From NCBI RefSeq assembly GCF_023973825.1, contig NW_027122924.1:269001-333000 (forward strand): a DNA stretch of 64,000 nucleotides, in the 5' to 3' direction. This DNA is from Plasmodium brasilianum. Its lineage: Eukaryota > Apicomplexa > Aconoidasida > Haemosporida > Plasmodiidae. This document shows positions 61,709 through 64,000 of this stretch, one piece after another (position 1 is the stretch's first letter; each line of letters starts with the position of its first letter). A program made the position numbers and the translations under genes. A model generated the notes under the pieces. It was given only the letters and a program-made list of their open reading frames with translations. It was not told the origin of the DNA and ran no database searches.

Positions 61709-64000
61709 TATTTTTTTATTATATATTAAACGTTGCTATATAATTGATGTAATAAAAAGATTTTGTGTACAAGTGTATTAGTTTAATATTCAGAAGTATT
61801 TTTCACGTATTTTTTAAGAGGCAAAATATTTTATCTTCTTTAAATGTAATTATTTTATGTGAGATGTAATAATATGAGGAAATATATTAAATAATTATAA
61901 TTTAGGAAAATGTTTTATACAATAATATTGACAAAACATATACTTTTTATAACTAATGTTATTTCGGTTGAGAATTATTTAAACATTAAAAAAATATATT
62001 TATATATATCATATAATAGTTATATAATTTAAAAGAACTATCAACAATTTATAAATATAACTATACTTATATAACTATTAATAAAATTTTACATTAATAT
62101 ATTAGGACTATAAGGATTTTGTAAAATTTAAATAAAAATATATTATCTAAAAATTTTTAGTTAAAATTTATGAAATAAAAAAAAAAAAATTTAATTCATT
62201 TATTAGAGTAGAAACAATGTAAACTTTTTAAAATTTATTATCACAAATTATAATATAAAGTTTTTTAAAAATATATGTATGTTAACTTATGAGATAAGGA
62301 ATGTATAGAAATTGTATACATGATATAAAACCGTAAAACCATGAAGTACGAATATATTAGTATAATTATATGTTTAAAATTTTAAATAAAAAATAATGAT
62401 GTATAAATTAAATTTCATTTATTCTCCTATTTATAGAATAATAGATATTATTAATTGCAGTTATATTTTAATTATAAATTTTTTAATAATATTATCCTCT
62501 TATATACGATTTATACTCAAGTATACAGTAATATATATAAAATTCCATTAATATTATATATAAGAATAAACATACATTAACTACAAAAGGTGTAACGGGG
62601 CAAAATATTTTTATTTTATAAATATCCTTTTTATTTTGATATAAAAGAAGAAAGGAAAAAGCAAGTAACAAGTATAAGTAGGAATAATATAATAAATATA
62701 AAAAAAAAAAAAAAAGAATTAAGCAGTATATATTTCATGATGTTATATTAATGAAGAACAAGAATTAATATAATAATTTAATATTTGTAATAACTATAAC
62801 GTTTTAATTTTTTGCATATCAAAATTTGCTATCTTAATATATTTAACTATACATAAAATATGAGCAGTTAGCTATACAGGCTATGACCATTATGTTATAT
62901 ATACATATATATATATATATATGTACGTGATTGAAAGCAACAAAAGAAATAACTGGAACACTTACCCGTAAATAATATTAAAATAAAAGAAATAAGAATA
63001 AATGTTTATTGTTTTCTTGCTTTTAAATAAAATATCTAGTGTTAAGTGATTTATGACTGAGAAACAAATGAAACATAAAAAAATTTTATATGGTTATTTT
63101 TAATGATTATTATATCATAGACGAAAAATGAATCAACAAAAATATATTTTCATATTTCGATGAAAATTTATTAAATATATTATATAAATTCCTTTTCATT
63201 TAAATTTGAAATTATATTATTTTGGCGATAGAAATGTAAAAAAAATTTTTTTTTTACGTATACATTTTTTTTTTATATAATTAACTGCAGTGCTATTTTA
63301 AATATTTTTTTATTCAAAACTTTTAACAAATCGGTTTCTTGTTTTACAAATATTTTTATGTTCACAGGGTAAAATAATATACATGTTACCAATATGGAAA
63401 TGGAAATAAAAAGGTTAAAAAATAAGATTTAGCTTCTATTTGCACATAAAGGTGAGAATTTCAAACTACTATTTTTCAAACGTAAGTTGTAAAATACTTT
63501 GATTAAATCTGAAAGGAGTTTTTTTAAAATAAATTCTTTTTACTATTTTAAATAAAATTTATTTATGACATATTTTATATTCATACTAATATACAGCGTT
63601 TTTCTTTAACTCATCTAATTTTTATATGTGTTATATGCAATTAAGTAAAAATTGTAAAATTAGTTAATGTATTTATATTGTTAAAAAAAATATATATAGG
63701 GATAGTATAATACCTTTTAGAAGCTCAGAACTATGATATTTTAGGTAAAATATATTTTTTTTTTTAAAATAAGATAGTGATAATAATCAGAAAATACCCT
63801 AAAAATTGAAATAGGAATAGTATATAAAATTTTCAATGCACAATAATTTTTATAGTTGTGCTAATTAAAAAAAAAAAATTGTTCTATTATATATCATTCG
63901 AATAATTATACATTAATTGTTTGTTAATTAAATATGCTGCCAGAATCATTTTTTTTGATAGTATATTAAATATTAGTTGACGTACTATATTCGCAATTTC
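61709..64000. other. AT-rich 5' flank of copy F to the window edge
   Basis: The first about 1 kb resembles the 5' flanks of the other array copies (AAAATTTTTAGTTAAAATTTA, and the TATCATATAATAG segment near 62000). Beyond about 62.8 kb this resemblance fades. No gene is seen on either strand before the window ends. Confidence 0.55.

Noticed and set aside
1..64000. tRNA, rRNA, telomeric GGGTTYA repeats, pir, var or surfin genes
   Set aside because: Looked for on both strands by eye; nothing convincing was found.

Overview
The window looks like subtelomeric or otherwise multigene-family-rich nuclear DNA of a malaria parasite (Plasmodium). It is extremely AT-rich with long homopolymer tracts. 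The genes have two exons: a short first exon with a hydrophobic signal, a phase-0 GT-AG intron, and a second exon carrying or approximating the PEXEL export motif. The protein families (ETRAMP, PHIST/RAD-like, and a small two-transmembrane exported family resembling fam-d of P. vivax) are Plasmodium-specific. The high AT content and the lack of any recognisable pir, var, fam-l, fam-m or STP1 gene suggest an AT-rich non-Laverania primate parasite such as P. malariae or P. ovale. The species is an inference.

Layout. (1) 1-415: repeat-rich intron and possible 3' terminal exons of a gene entering from the left, then an intact ETRAMP at 930-1400. (2) 5.8-32.2 kb: a plus-strand PHIST cluster with four intact two-exon genes (11036-12342, 16646-17891, 22331-23650, 25868-27127), two full-length pseudogenes (5848-6986, 30761-32151) and one short PHIST relic (27257-27387). 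(3) 32.2-34.5 kb: a gene-free strand-switch region. (4) 34557-36549, minus strand: a 519-residue exported protein with a canonical PEXEL and two C-terminal membrane segments. (5) 39.1-61.7 kb, minus strand: a tandem array of six small two-exon genes in units of about 3.6-4.9 kb whose intergenic DNA is duplicated too. Four are intact and two (copies B and E) are broken. (6) 61.7-64 kb: AT-rich flank.

How the parts relate. Nearly all genes appear to encode proteins sent out of the parasite: the ETRAMP to the parasitophorous vacuole membrane, the PHIST and array proteins probably into the host cell. The clusters show birth-and-death evolution. Both PHIST pseudogenes have a first-exon splice donor changed from GT to AT; array copy E has lost its acceptor; array copy B has one stop in each exon. 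Every PHIST intron, and the intron of the 519-residue gene, carries its own unrelated minisatellite. The array proteins share two RxLxxE-type motifs exactly 15 residues apart, a possible relaxed-PEXEL arrangement and the most interesting signal in the window.
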